64,000 nt of DNA from positions 372,001-436,000 of the forward strand of contig NZ_JACZDF010000003.1 in assembly GCF_014852685.1 (NCBI RefSeq), read 5' to 3'. The stretch's first letter is position 1, and each line of letters opens with the position of its first letter. The notes beneath the pieces are model-generated. The model was not told the origin of the DNA. It searched no databases and was given only the letters and a program-made list of their open reading frames with translations. This document shows positions 17,220 through 25,365 of this stretch, piece by piece. The DNA comes from Flavimobilis rhizosphaerae. Lineage in GTDB: Bacteria > Actinomycetota > Actinomycetes > Actinomycetales > Cellulomonadaceae. A program made the translations under genes and the position numbers.

Positions 17220-19660
17220 CGGTGACCGACGTCCCGACCGGGCCCGTCGTCCCCGTCGAGCCTGACCCAGGCGCGCGCACCGGTAGACCCGTGGCGCACG
17301 ACGGTCCGCGCGTCGACGTGCTCGGCGTGCGACACCACGGGCCCGGGTCGGCACGTGCCGTGGCCGCCGCCCTCGACGAGCTCCGCCCGACGGTCGTGCT
17401 CCTTGAAGGCCCCGCCGACGCCGATCCGCTCAGCGTCTACGTGCCGGGCCTCGTGCCGCCCGTCGCGCTGCTCGCGACCGTCGACGACGATCCCGCGCAG
17501 GCGTCGTTCTGGCCCTTCGCGTCGTTCTCGCCCGAGTGGCAGGCCCTCGCGTGGGCCGCCGCGCACGACGTGCCCGTGCGGTTCATCGACCTTCCGTCGG
17601 GCACGGTCGCGGCCCTCACGGCCGCACGGCGGGCCGCCGAGGCAGCCCTCGACGTCCCGGCGGACGAGGACGAGAGTGCCGTGCCGGGAGGCGCGGATTC
17701 CCATGCGTCATCCGTTCCGGACGTCGAGCACGACGTTCCGGGCGACGAAGCGCCTGACACCCCGGCTCCCGCGTCCGTCCGCGAAGACCCCCTCGGCGCG
17801 CTCGCCGCCGCTGCGGGGCACGACGACGCCGAGCGATGGTGGGAGGACGTCGTCGAGCAGCGCTCCGGCAGCCTCGAGACCTTCGCCGCCGTCGCCGAGG
17901 CGATGGCCGCCCTCCGCGAGCACGCCGAGCACGACACCAGGACCCCGGAAGGCGACGAGGACGAGGAGCTCCGCGAGGCGCACATGCGCCAGCAGGTGCG
18001 CGCCGCGCTGCGCGAGGGCCACGCGCGGATCGCTGTCGTCTGCGGTGCCTGGCACGCACCCGCGCTCACGACGCCGCTGCCGCCCGCCGCACCCGACGCA
18101 CGCCTGCTGCGCGGGCTGCCGCGCGTACGCACGACCCTCACGTGGGTGCCGTGGACCACCGCACGCCTCGCGCGCGGCTCCGGCTACGGCGCCGGAGTGA
18201 GCGCACCAGGTTGGTACTCGCACCTCTTCTCCGTGCACGAGGACGTCGTGCCCCGCTGGTTCGTCGGCGTCGGCGCGGCACTGCGGGGCCGAGACCTGCA
18301 GGTCTCGAGCGCGCACGTCATCGAGGCCTCGCGCCTCGCCGAGTCGCTCGCCACCGTCCGCGGTCATCGCTCGGTCGCGCTCGACGACGTCATGGACGCG
18401 ACGCGCGCGGCCCTCTGCGACGGCGACGCAGGCCTCACCGAGTGGGTGACGCGCGAGCTCGTCGTCGGCACAGGCCTCGGCTCCGTGCCCGACGGCGTCC
18501 CCGCCCTCCCGCTCGACGTCGACCTGCGTGCGACCGCACGACGCCTGCGCCTCAAGCTCGAGGACGCGCCGCGCAACCTCGACCTCGACCTCCGCACCGA
18601 CGGCGGCCTCGCACGCTCGCACCTCTTCCACCGTCTCACGCTGCTCGACGTGCCCTGGGCGACGCCGCGGACGAGCACCGTGCGTTCCTCCGGCACGTTC
18701 CGCGAGAGCTGGACCCTCCGCTGGCAGCCTGAGCTCTCGGTCGCGCTCGCCGAGGCCGCGCTCCACGGCACGACCGTCGTCGGCGCAGCGAACGCGGCCG
18801 TGCGCGCCGCAGCGCGCGACGCCGACCTGCCGCGCCTCACGGTGCTCGTCGAGCAGACGCTGCTCGCCGACCTTCCCGAGGTGCTCGACGCCCTCCTCGG
18901 TCGCGTCGACGAACGCGCCGCCCACGCGGGCGACGTCGAACAGCTCCTCGACGCCGTCACCCCGATCATCCGGGCGCATCGCTACTCCGACGTGCGCGGC
19001 ACCCCCGTCGCGCGGCTCGCCCACGTCGCCCGGACGATGCTCGTCCGAGCGAGCTCCGGCATCGTTCCCGCGGCGCTCGGCCGTGATGACGACACCGCAG
19101 CCGACCTCGCGCGCCGCGTCGCCGAGGCCGACGCCGCCGTCGCGCTGCTCGACCACGACCCCACGACCGACGTGTGGGTGCGCACGCTCCGCACCGTCGC
19201 GGCGCACGACCACCTGCCCGGCCACCCTGTCGGACGGGCCACGCGGCTCCTGCTCGACGGCGCCCGGATCACACCCGAGGACGTCGCCGAACGGCTCTCG
19301 CGCGTCCTGTCCGTCGGCACCCCCGTGCGCACCCAGGCAGGGTGGATCGAGGGGTTCCTCGCCGGCGGGGGACTTGTCGTCGCGCACGACGCGACGTTGC
19401 TCGGCGTGCTCGACGACTGGCTCGCGACGGTTCCGGGCGACGCTCTCACCGACGTCCTACCCGTGCTGCGACGCACCTTCGGTGCCATGCCCGCGGCCGA
19501 GCGACGGGCGATCGGCGACGCCACAGCGCGGCTTGCGGCGCGTCGGGGTCGAGGCGGGCCCGCGGCCCCGACCGGCGACGACGGTGGCCTTGCGATCGAC
19601 GACCCGCGAATCGCCGGACCGCTCGCGACCGCGCTCCTGCTCCTCGGAGGTGGACGATGA
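17216..19660 (+). CDS. DUF5682 family protein, possible TraB/TIKI-like fold
   Basis: 814 residues. The N-terminal block DVLGVRHHGPGSARAV (His40-His41-Gly-Pro-Gly) and VVLLEGPADAD (Glu64-Gly-Pro) resembles the start of TraB/TIKI/ChaN-like proteins, where a GxxH and an EGP-type motif form a metal site; the matching second motif may be VVCGAWHAPAL near residue 285. An acidic insert at about 150-200 interrupts this domain. The remaining 500 residues are helical with no named motif. The family is a regular member of the SWIM/MoxR/vWA cluster. A hydrolase or ligand-binding role is inference from these motifs. Confidence 0.78.
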   Translation: MTVTDVPTGPVVPVEPDPGARTGRPVAHDGPRVDVLGVRHHGPGSARAVAAALDELRPTVVLLEGPADADPLSVYVPGLVPPVALLATVDDDPAQASFWPFASFSPEWQALAWAAAHDVPVRFIDLPSGTVAALTAARRAAEAALDVPADEDESAVPGGADSHASSVPDVEHDVPGDEAPDTPAPASVREDPLGALAAAAGHDDAERWWEDVVEQRSGSLETFAAVAEAMAALREHAEHDTRTPEGDEDEELREAHMRQQVRAALREGHARIAVVCGAWHAPALTTPLPPAAPDARLLRGLPRVRTTLTWVPWTTARLARGSGYGAGVSAPGWYSHLFSVHEDVVPRWFVGVGAALRGRDLQVSSAHVIEASRLAESLATVRGHRSVALDDVMDATRAALCDGDAGLTEWVTRELVVGTGLGSVPDGVPALPLDVDLRATARRLRLKLEDAPRNLDLDLRTDGGLARSHLFHRLTLLDVPWATPRTSTVRSSGTFRESWTLRWQPELSVALAEAALHGTTVVGAANAAVRAAARDADLPRLTVLVEQTLLADLPEVLDALLGRVDERAAHAGDVEQLLDAVTPIIRAHRYSDVRGTPVARLAHVARTMLVRASSGIVPAALGRDDDTAADLARRVAEADAAVALLDHDPTTDVWVRTLRTVAAHDHLPGHPVGRATRLLLDGARITPEDVAERLSRVLSVGTPVRTQAGWIEGFLAGGGLVVAHDATLLGVLDDWLATVPGDALTDVLPVLRRTFGAMPAAERRAIGDATARLAARRGRGGPAAPTGDDGGLAIDDPRIAGPLATALLLLGGGR

Positions 19661-20829
19661 CCGGCCGCACGGCACCACGCGTCGACGAGTCCGAGCTCGC
19701 CCGCCGCTGGCGGCTCGTCCTCGGGGAGGAGGGACGACCGGACGTGACGCTCGGACGTTCCGACGGCCGGGTCGACGGCGCTCTCGCGGCCGTCTACGAC
19801 ACGCGTCCCGAGACGTCCGGCGGGCGTTCCGCGGGCCTCGGGTCGAGCGCGCCCGCCGTGGTCCGCTGGCTCGGTGACATCCGCACCTACTTCCCGACGA
19901 GCGTCGTCGAGGTCGTCCAGCGCGACGCCGTCGACCGTCTCGGCCTGCGCCGGCTCCTGCTCGAGCCCGAGCTGCTCACGAGCGTCCAGCCCGACGTCTC
20001 GCTCGTCGCTACGCTCGTCTCGCTCAAGGACGCGATGCCGGAGACGACCCGCTCGACGGCGCGGCAGGTCGTCGCCCAGGTCGTCGCCGAGATCGAACGA
20101 CGGATCATGGTCGCGACGACGACCGCCGTCTCCGGAGCGCTGCGGCGCGAGCGGACCCACCGGCCACGGCTCGCCGACGTGGACTGGCCCGCGACGATCC
20201 GTGCGAACCTGCGCCACTACCTGCCCGAGCTCGGCACGATCGTGCCCGAACGGCTCATCGGGACGGCACGTCGCGGGGGAGCCGTCGCGCGTGACGTCAT
20301 TCTCGCGGTCGACCAGTCGGGATCGATGGCTTCCTCCGTCGTGTACTCCGCGGTCTTCGGCGCGGTGCTCGCGACGATGCGGTCCGTGCGCACGTCGTTC
20401 GTCGTCTTCCACACGGAGGTCGTCGACCTCACCGCTGAGCTCACCGACCCGGTCGACCTGCTCTTCGGCACGCAGCTCGGCGGCGGCACCGACATCGACC
20501 GCGCCGTCGCCTACTGCGCCGACCTCGTCGGACGGCCCGAGGACACCGTGATGTTCCTCGTCACCGACCTCTACGAGGGCGGTGACCGCGCCTCGCTCGT
20601 GCGCCGCGTCGCCGCGCTGCGCGCGTCGGGCGTGCTCGTCGTCGTGCTCCCGGCACTGTCCGACGACGGCACGCCCGCGTTCCACCACGATCTGGCGGCC
20701 GAGCTCGCCTCGCTCGGCGTCCCGACGTTCGCGTGCACGCCGGACACGTTCCCCGACCTGCTCGCGATGGCGCTCACGGACCGCGACGTGAGCGGGTGGT
20801 CGGCGATGGGCGGGGCGACGGGGCGGTAG
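19657..20829 (+). CDS. vWA domain protein, partner of the MoxR ATPase
   Basis: 390 residues. The C-terminal half is a von Willebrand A domain with a complete MIDAS: DQSGSM from Asp219, GGGTD about 60 residues later and VTDLYEGGD. The N-terminal 200 residues are helical (RTYFPTSVVEVVQRDAVDRLGL...). No signal peptide, so it is cytoplasmic, as expected for a MoxR partner that binds metal-dependently to targets. It closes the five-gene operon; 135 bases without a gene follow. Confidence 0.9.
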   Translation: MTGRTAPRVDESELARRWRLVLGEEGRPDVTLGRSDGRVDGALAAVYDTRPETSGGRSAGLGSSAPAVVRWLGDIRTYFPTSVVEVVQRDAVDRLGLRRLLLEPELLTSVQPDVSLVATLVSLKDAMPETTRSTARQVVAQVVAEIERRIMVATTTAVSGALRRERTHRPRLADVDWPATIRANLRHYLPELGTIVPERLIGTARRGGAVARDVILAVDQSGSMASSVVYSAVFGAVLATMRSVRTSFVVFHTEVVDLTAELTDPVDLLFGTQLGGGTDIDRAVAYCADLVGRPEDTVMFLVTDLYEGGDRASLVRRVAALRASGVLVVVLPALSDDGTPAFHHDLAAELASLGVPTFACTPDTFPDLLAMALTDRDVSGWSAMGGATGR

Positions 20830-20964
20830 GGCGGACGCCTGTCGCGTGATCCGCGGCGGGACGTGCTGGCGACGCCGGCACGCAGGTACGTCAGAGGGAG
20901 CAGAGGCGGCTCAGTGTCGGAGGCTCGTCGTACGCTGCGAGCACCGGCTGACAGTGGAGGAACC

Positions 20965-21636
20965 GTGCCCGTGACCATGACCCGTGACGACGCCCTGGCG
21001 GAGCTTGCCGCGCTCGAGGACCCCAAGGTCCGTGAGGTCAACGCACGTCATGGCGACAACCACACGGTCAACCTCACGAAGCTCCGGGCGCTCGCCAAGC
21101 GCCTCGGCGCCAACCAGACGCCGCTCGCGCGCGAGCTCTGGGCGACGGGCGACGGTGACGCACGCCTGCTCGCGCTGCTCGTGCTCAAGCCCAAGGACCT
21201 CAGCGCCGATGAGCTCGACACGATGCTCCGCGAGGGCCGCACGCCCAAGCAGCAGGACTGGCTCGTCGGGTACGTCGTCAAGAAGTCCCCGCACGCCGAG
21301 GCCCTCCGTGTCCGCTGGAAGGGCGACCCCGACCCGTGGGTCGAGTCGGCGGGCTGGGCGCTCACGAGCGACCTCGTGCCGGCGAAGGCCGACGGGCTCG
21401 ACCTGCCCGCGCTGCTCGACGAGATCAGCGTCCGCATGAAGGACGCCCCTGAGCGGCTGCAGTGGGCGATGAACTGGTGCCTCGGCACGATCGGCATCCA
21501 CCACCCTGCGCTGCGCGAGCGTGTCCTCGCGATCGGCGAGCGGCTCGAGGTCCTCAAGGACTACCCGACGCCCCGCGGCTGCGTGAGCCCGTACGTGCCC
21601 CTGTGGGTCCCCGAGATGGTCGCGCGGCAGGGTTGA
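20965..21636 (+). CDS. DNA alkylation repair protein, AlkD-like HEAT-repeat
   Basis: 223 residues from a GTG four bases after GGAGG; a GTG at 20971 and an ATG at 20977 are alternatives. The segment pattern (LRALAKRLGANQTPLARELWATGDGDARLLALLVLKP, then WVESAGWALTSDLV, then WAMNWCLGTIGIHHPALRERVLAIGERLEVLKDYPTPRGC) is that of the AlkC/AlkD-related HEAT-like family. AlkD excises positively charged alkylpurines; whether this member is a glycosylase was not checked residue by residue. It is a single gene flanked by palindromic repeats. Confidence 0.8.
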   Translation: MPVTMTRDDALAELAALEDPKVREVNARHGDNHTVNLTKLRALAKRLGANQTPLARELWATGDGDARLLALLVLKPKDLSADELDTMLREGRTPKQQDWLVGYVVKKSPHAEALRVRWKGDPDPWVESAGWALTSDLVPAKADGLDLPALLDEISVRMKDAPERLQWAMNWCLGTIGIHHPALRERVLAIGERLEVLKDYPTPRGCVSPYVPLWVPEMVARQG

Positions 21637-21645
21637 TCGCCGCCG

Positions 21646-21692
21646 CTCGATAGCCGATCCGTACGCGGGAGTCGTGCAGATCCGCTATCGAG
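21646..21692. repeat. Family B palindromic repeat, copy 1
   Basis: CTCGATAGCCGATC pairs with GATCCGCTATCGAG (13 of 14) around a 19-base centre. The same 47-base plan recurs at 22972 and 23044, so it is a repeat family. Here it follows alkD and precedes a family A element, between convergent genes. Confidence 0.7.
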
Positions 21693-21707
21693 CGGGCTGG
21701 TGCTGTC

Positions 21708-21758
21708 GACGGATCGACGCGCTGCGCCCATCGGATGGGAGGAACGCGACGATCCGTC
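21708..21758. repeat. Family A 51-nt palindromic repeat, copy 2
   Basis: Outer arms GACGGATCG and CGATCCGTC are perfect; the inner CCCATC/ATGGG pair and the central cccatcggatgggag resemble the other copies. Length is 51 bases as at 9011, 32092 and 60071. Confidence 0.7.
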
Positions 21759-21769
21759 AGAGGGGAGTG

Positions 21770-22852
21770 TCAGGACCAGGGCTGACGGTCGACGGTCACC
21801 GGGCGGTCCGACGCGACGGCCTCGTCGATCGCGAGCGAGATCGCGTGGTCATGACACGCCCGCGCGAGCGGGTACGGCCCCGGGCCGTCGTCGAGCGCGA
21901 GATCGGCCGCGCCGAGCATGAGAGTCGCGATGGCGATCTCCTCGTCCATCCAGCGTTTCCCGACGAACGGGTTGCTCCACAGCACCTCACCGCCGAGCGA
22001 CACATGGTCCGTGTCGTACCCGTCAAGATCGAGGTCGTAGCCGAGCTGACGGCGCCGCAGCGTCGTCGTCGTCACCTGCCGTGGGCCCGACAGCCGCAGG
22101 ACGTCGTCGTTCGAGATCTCCCCGTGCATGCCGCGCACGAGGATGCGGCGCGAACGCAGCTGGTTGTGCCATTGGTTGTCCGTGAAGTCGTAGAGGCCGT
22201 GCCGGCCGTCGAGCTCGAGCGTCGCGAGGACGGTGCCCGCGTCGTGCACGGAGGGGTCGTCGGTCCAGCCCTCGCGTGAGAGCGGCTGGACGATGCGTCC
22301 CGCGAAGCGGTGCGCGCGGACGGTGACGGGGCTGTGCTCGTCGGCGGCTCCGAGCAGCCCGCGGATCATCGACACCGCGTGGTAGCCGTGGGTCGAGGAC
22401 ACGTGGACGGACTGCGGCTCGCCGACGAGCCCACGTTCGACGACGGTGAGTCGTGCGGCGTGCATGGGCAGCGCGAGGTACTGCTCGGCGACGTGGACGC
22501 GGCCGGTCGCGCCGACCTCGGCCCACAGTGCGTGCAGGCCTGCGAGGTCGGGGGCGGGCGGGGTCTCAGCGAGGACGACGCCACCGGCGCGGGCGACCTC
22601 CGCGGTCGCGACGGGGGTGACGGGCCACGGCGTCGACACGATCGTGACCTGCGGGGACGCTGCTGCGAGCAGGTCGGCGACGGTCGCGTAGCCCCGCGTT
22701 CCCCACGCCGTTGCGGCGCGCTCGACGCTCTCGGGCCGACGGCTCGTCATGCCGGCGAGCTCGAAGCTCTCGGGCAGGGCGCGGGCGAGTCGGGCGAAGA
22801 ACTGCGCGCGCCAGCCGGAGCCGACGATCGCGAGGCGGACGGGTGCGGGCAC
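21770..22852 (-). CDS. Gfo/Idh/MocA family oxidoreductase
   Basis: 360 residues from GTG. The N-terminal Rossmann fold begins LAIVGSGWRAQFFARL (GxGxxxxxx dinucleotide loop) and has the ETPPAPDL segment where most family members have the EKP lysine; here the lysine position is Thr-Pro, so the usual catalytic Lys is missing. The C-terminal alpha/beta domain contains HGYHAVSMIR, which carries the family's histidine. These enzymes oxidise or reduce sugars and inositols with NAD(P). The substrate cannot be told; no sugar genes are adjacent. It is transcribed alone, away from the iron operon. Confidence 0.85.
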   Translation of the reverse strand: MPAPVRLAIVGSGWRAQFFARLARALPESFELAGMTSRRPESVERAATAWGTRGYATVADLLAAASPQVTIVSTPWPVTPVATAEVARAGGVVLAETPPAPDLAGLHALWAEVGATGRVHVAEQYLALPMHAARLTVVERGLVGEPQSVHVSSTHGYHAVSMIRGLLGAADEHSPVTVRAHRFAGRIVQPLSREGWTDDPSVHDAGTVLATLELDGRHGLYDFTDNQWHNQLRSRRILVRGMHGEISNDDVLRLSGPRQVTTTTLRRRQLGYDLDLDGYDTDHVSLGGEVLWSNPFVGKRWMDEEIAIATLMLGAADLALDDGPGPYPLARACHDHAISLAIDEAVASDRPVTVDRQPWS

Positions 22853-22971
22853 GGAGATCTCCTTCGATGCAGGTGTTCACCGACGCTACGCCGGGCCTGG
22901 CGGTGCGGGACGCTGCCCCGCCGTCCGACGTCGCCGACGTACGCGGTGCGGTGCGCACCCCGCCGGGGCTC

Positions 22972-23018
22972 ATCGATAGCCGATCCATACACGGGTGCCG
23001 TACGGATCAGCTATCGAG
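22972..23018. repeat. Family B palindromic repeat, copy 2
   Basis: TCGATAGCCGATCC pairs with GGATCAGCTATCGA (13 of 14 bases), 17-base centre. It lies in a divergent promoter region, so a simple terminator role is unlikely for this copy. Confidence 0.7.
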
Positions 23019-23043
23019 CGCGCACGCCGCCGGGCCTTGTGGT

Positions 23044-23090
23044 TCCGATAGCCGATCCGTGTACATGAGGTGGCTCGATCGGCTATCGAG
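23044..23090. repeat. Family B palindromic repeat, copy 3
   Basis: CGATAGCCGATC (23046-23057) pairs perfectly with GATCGGCTATCG (23077-23088). It is 27 bases after copy 2 in the same orientation-independent form. Confidence 0.7.
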
Positions 23091-23177
23091 ACAAGGGGGT
23101 GGGGACGTGGCGGGGGACAGGCGGGGCAGTCTCGGTAGACGGAGGGTGGGTTGACGGCGCCCAGGCGTCTCGGTTGG

Positions 23178-23190
23178 TGACACGGTGTCA
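23178..23190. promoter_or_regulatory. 13-bp palindrome, possible operator
   Basis: TGACACGGTGTCA is a perfect 6-1-6 inverted repeat about 55 bases upstream of the iron box. It could bind a dimeric regulator of the siderophore operon. No regulator gene is adjacent, so its partner is unknown. Confidence 0.35.
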
Positions 23191-23244
23191 TCCGTGTAGC
23201 GGACTGCCGGGGAATATGGTTAGGGTCACATCACGTAAATGCGG

Positions 23245-23263
23245 TGAGGTGAGGCTTACCTGA
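23245..23263. promoter_or_regulatory. DtxR/IdeR-type iron box
   Basis: TGAGGTGAGGCTTACCTGA fits the 19-bp DtxR/IdeR consensus, with AGGT and ACCT half-sites around GAGGCTT. It lies 58 bases before the siderophore-binding protein start and would repress the operon when Fe(II) is plentiful. The site is read from the sequence; the regulator gene is outside the window. Confidence 0.85.
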
Positions 23264-23320
23264 GATGATGGTCCTCGTCGCAGCGCACGCGCCCTGCTTG
23301 CACCGACCGAGGAGAACCAC

Positions 23321-24307
23321 ATGATCCGCGTCCGACCCGCGCTCACCGCGCTCGTCGCCGCCACCGCGCTCGCCCTCACGGCCTGCGCCGGCGACACCGA
23401 CGCCGCCGCGCCCGCCGCCACCGGCGACGCGAAGACCGCCACCGTCGAGGACAACACCGGCTCGAAGACCGTCACGCTTCCGCTCACGTCCGTCGTCGCA
23501 ACCGACAACCGGACGTTCGAGACTCTCGAGTCGTGGGGCGTCGAGCTCACCGCCGCGGCCCGCACGCTCATGCCGACGACCATCGGCTACAAGACGAACG
23601 ACAAGATCGTCGACCTCGGCAGCCACGCCGAGCCCGACCTCGAGGCGATCGTCGCCGTCGAGCCGCAGCTCGTCGTCAACGGCCAGCGCTTCACGCAGCA
23701 CGAGGCCGCGATCGCCAAGCTCGCCCCGGACGCGACGATCCTCAATCTCGACCCGCGCGACGGACAGCCGCTCGACGCCGAGCTCAAGCGCCAGGTCACC
23801 GTCCTCGGCGAGGTCTTCGGCAAGCAGACCGAGGCGAAGAAGCTCGCCGACGACCTCGACGCGGCCGTCGCCCGCGTCAAGGCCGCGTACGACCCCGCGC
23901 AGAAGGTCATGGCCGTGACGACGTCCGGCGGCGAGATCGGCTACATCGCCCCCGAGGTCGGCCGCACGCTCGGCCCGCTCTTCGGCCTCCTCGGCCTCAC
24001 GCCGGCGCTCGAGGTCGAGGGCGCGTCCGACGACCACCAGGGCGACGACATCTCCGTCGAGGCCATCGCCGACGCGAACCCCGACTGGATCCTCGTCATG
24101 GACCGCGACGCGGCCGTCGCGGCGGACGACCCCGCGTACACGCCTGCGGCGAACGTCCTCGCCTCCGCTGAGCCGCTGTCCAAGGTCTCGGCCGTCACGA
24201 AGAAGCAGCTCGTCTTCATGCCCACGGACACCTACACGAACGAGGGCATCCAGACGTACACCGAGTTCCTCAACACCCTCGCCGACGCCCTCGAGGCAGC
24301 GGCCTGA
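23321..24307 (+). CDS. Iron-siderophore ABC transporter substrate-binding lipoprotein
   Basis: 328 residues. A signal peptide ends in the lipobox LTAC (Cys22). The binding domain follows the class III (FhuD/FepB-like) plan: VVATDNRTFETLESWGVELTA, then IVDLGSHAEPDLEAIVAVEPQLVV, then a long backbone helix and VEAIADANPDWILVMDRD. It captures a ferric siderophore outside the cell and delivers it to the two permeases encoded next. The DtxR box upstream predicts induction by iron starvation. A perfect 15-bp hairpin follows the stop, probably lowering expression of the downstream membrane genes relative to this one. Confidence 0.93.
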   Translation: MIRVRPALTALVAATALALTACAGDTDAAAPAATGDAKTATVEDNTGSKTVTLPLTSVVATDNRTFETLESWGVELTAAARTLMPTTIGYKTNDKIVDLGSHAEPDLEAIVAVEPQLVVNGQRFTQHEAAIAKLAPDATILNLDPRDGQPLDAELKRQVTVLGEVFGKQTEAKKLADDLDAAVARVKAAYDPAQKVMAVTTSGGEIGYIAPEVGRTLGPLFGLLGLTPALEVEGASDDHQGDDISVEAIADANPDWILVMDRDAAVAADDPAYTPAANVLASAEPLSKVSAVTKKQLVFMPTDTYTNEGIQTYTEFLNTLADALEAAA

Positions 24308-24314
24308 TCCCGCG

Positions 24315-24346
24315 GTGACGCGCGGCCCCACGGGGCCGCGCGTCAC
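24315..24346 (+). terminator. Intra-operon hairpin after the binding-protein gene
   Basis: GTGACGCGCGGCCCC pairs perfectly with GGGGCCGCGCGTCAC (15 bp, 2-base gap). It lies between the binding-protein and permease genes, where attenuating hairpins commonly make the binding protein the most abundant product. There is no T-tract. Confidence 0.6.
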
Positions 24347-24357
24347 GAGGAGCACCG

Positions 24358-25365
24358 ATGAGCACCACGACGGCCCGCACCGCGGGCACGCCCGACGCCG
24401 ACGCGGCCCCCGCGCGCCGGCGTCGCGGCGTGCCGTGGCTCCTCCTCGCGAGTCTCGGCGTCGCCGCGCTCCTCGTCGCCTCGCTCTTCACGGGCCAGTA
24501 CGACGTCGTCGGCGCCGACGACGGGGCGTGGATGTTCGCCGTGACGCGCGTCCCGCGCACCGTCGCGCTCGTCCTCGCGGGCGCCGCCATGGCCGTCTCC
24601 GGACTCGTCATGCAGATGCTCACGCAGAACCGCTTCGTCGAGCCGACGACGACCGGCACGACCGAGTGGGCCGGCCTCGGTCTCCTCGCCGTGACGATCC
24701 TCGCGCCGACCGCGAGCATCATGACGCGCATGGGTGTCGCGATCGTCGCGTCGTTCGTCGGGACGATGATCTTCTTCCTCGTCCTGCGGCGCATCACCCT
24801 CACGAGCTCCCTCGTCGTGCCCGTCGTCGGCATCATGCTCGGGGCCGTCGTCGGCGCGTTCTCGAGCTACCTCGCGCTCGCGACGAACTCCCTGCAGTAC
24901 GTCTCCGTGTGGTTCGCGGGGTCGTTCACGTCGGTGTTCCGCGGGCAGTACGAACCCCTCTGGGTCGTCCTCGTCGTCCTCGTGGGGATCGTCGTCGCAG
25001 CCGACCGCTTCACCGTCGCCGGCCTCGGCCGGGACGTCGCGACGAACGTCGGCCTCAACCACGACCGCGTCGTCATGCTCGGGGCAGGGCTCGTCGCCGT
25101 CGCGACGGGCGTCGTCGCTGTCGTCGTCGGGAACCTGCCGTTCGTCGGGCTCGTCGTGCCCAACGTCGTCGCGCTGCGGCGCGGCGACGACCTGCGCTCC
25201 AACCTGCCGTGGGTCGTCGTCCTCGGCGTCGGCCTCGTCGCCGCGTGCGACCTCGTCGGGCGCGTCATCATCGCGCCGTTCGAGGTGCCCGTCTCGCTCG
25301 TCCTCGGCGTCGTCGGATCGCTCGTGTTCATCACGATGCTCGTGCGCGGGAGGCGCCGTGGCTGA
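24358..25365 (+). CDS. Iron-siderophore ABC transporter permease (FecCD family), first
   Basis: 335 residues with about nine membrane helices after a 25-residue basic N-terminus. Family markers are RVPRTVALVLAGAAMAVSGLVMQ, where the RxPR motif starts the FecCD core, and NLPFVGLVVPNVV near residue 265, the ATPase-contact region. It pairs with the next permease to form the channel for a ferric siderophore. The RBS GAGGAGC precedes the ATG. The last eight bases overlap the next gene. Confidence 0.93.
   Translation: MSTTTARTAGTPDADAAPARRRRGVPWLLLASLGVAALLVASLFTGQYDVVGADDGAWMFAVTRVPRTVALVLAGAAMAVSGLVMQMLTQNRFVEPTTTGTTEWAGLGLLAVTILAPTASIMTRMGVAIVASFVGTMIFFLVLRRITLTSSLVVPVVGIMLGAVVGAFSSYLALATNSLQYVSVWFAGSFTSVFRGQYEPLWVVLVVLVGIVVAADRFTVAGLGRDVATNVGLNHDRVVMLGAGLVAVATGVVAVVVGNLPFVGLVVPNVVALRRGDDLRSNLPWVVVLGVGLVAACDLVGRVIIAPFEVPVSLVLGVVGSLVFITMLVRGRRRG

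Larger units (their letters stand above)
22853..23320. promoter_or_regulatory. 468-bp divergent intergenic region
   Basis: This gap between the oxidoreductase and the siderophore-binding gene contains two family B palindromes (22972, 23044), a 13-bp palindrome TGACACGGTGTCA (23178) and a DtxR/IdeR box (23245). No reading frame with coding character was found. Confidence 0.7.
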
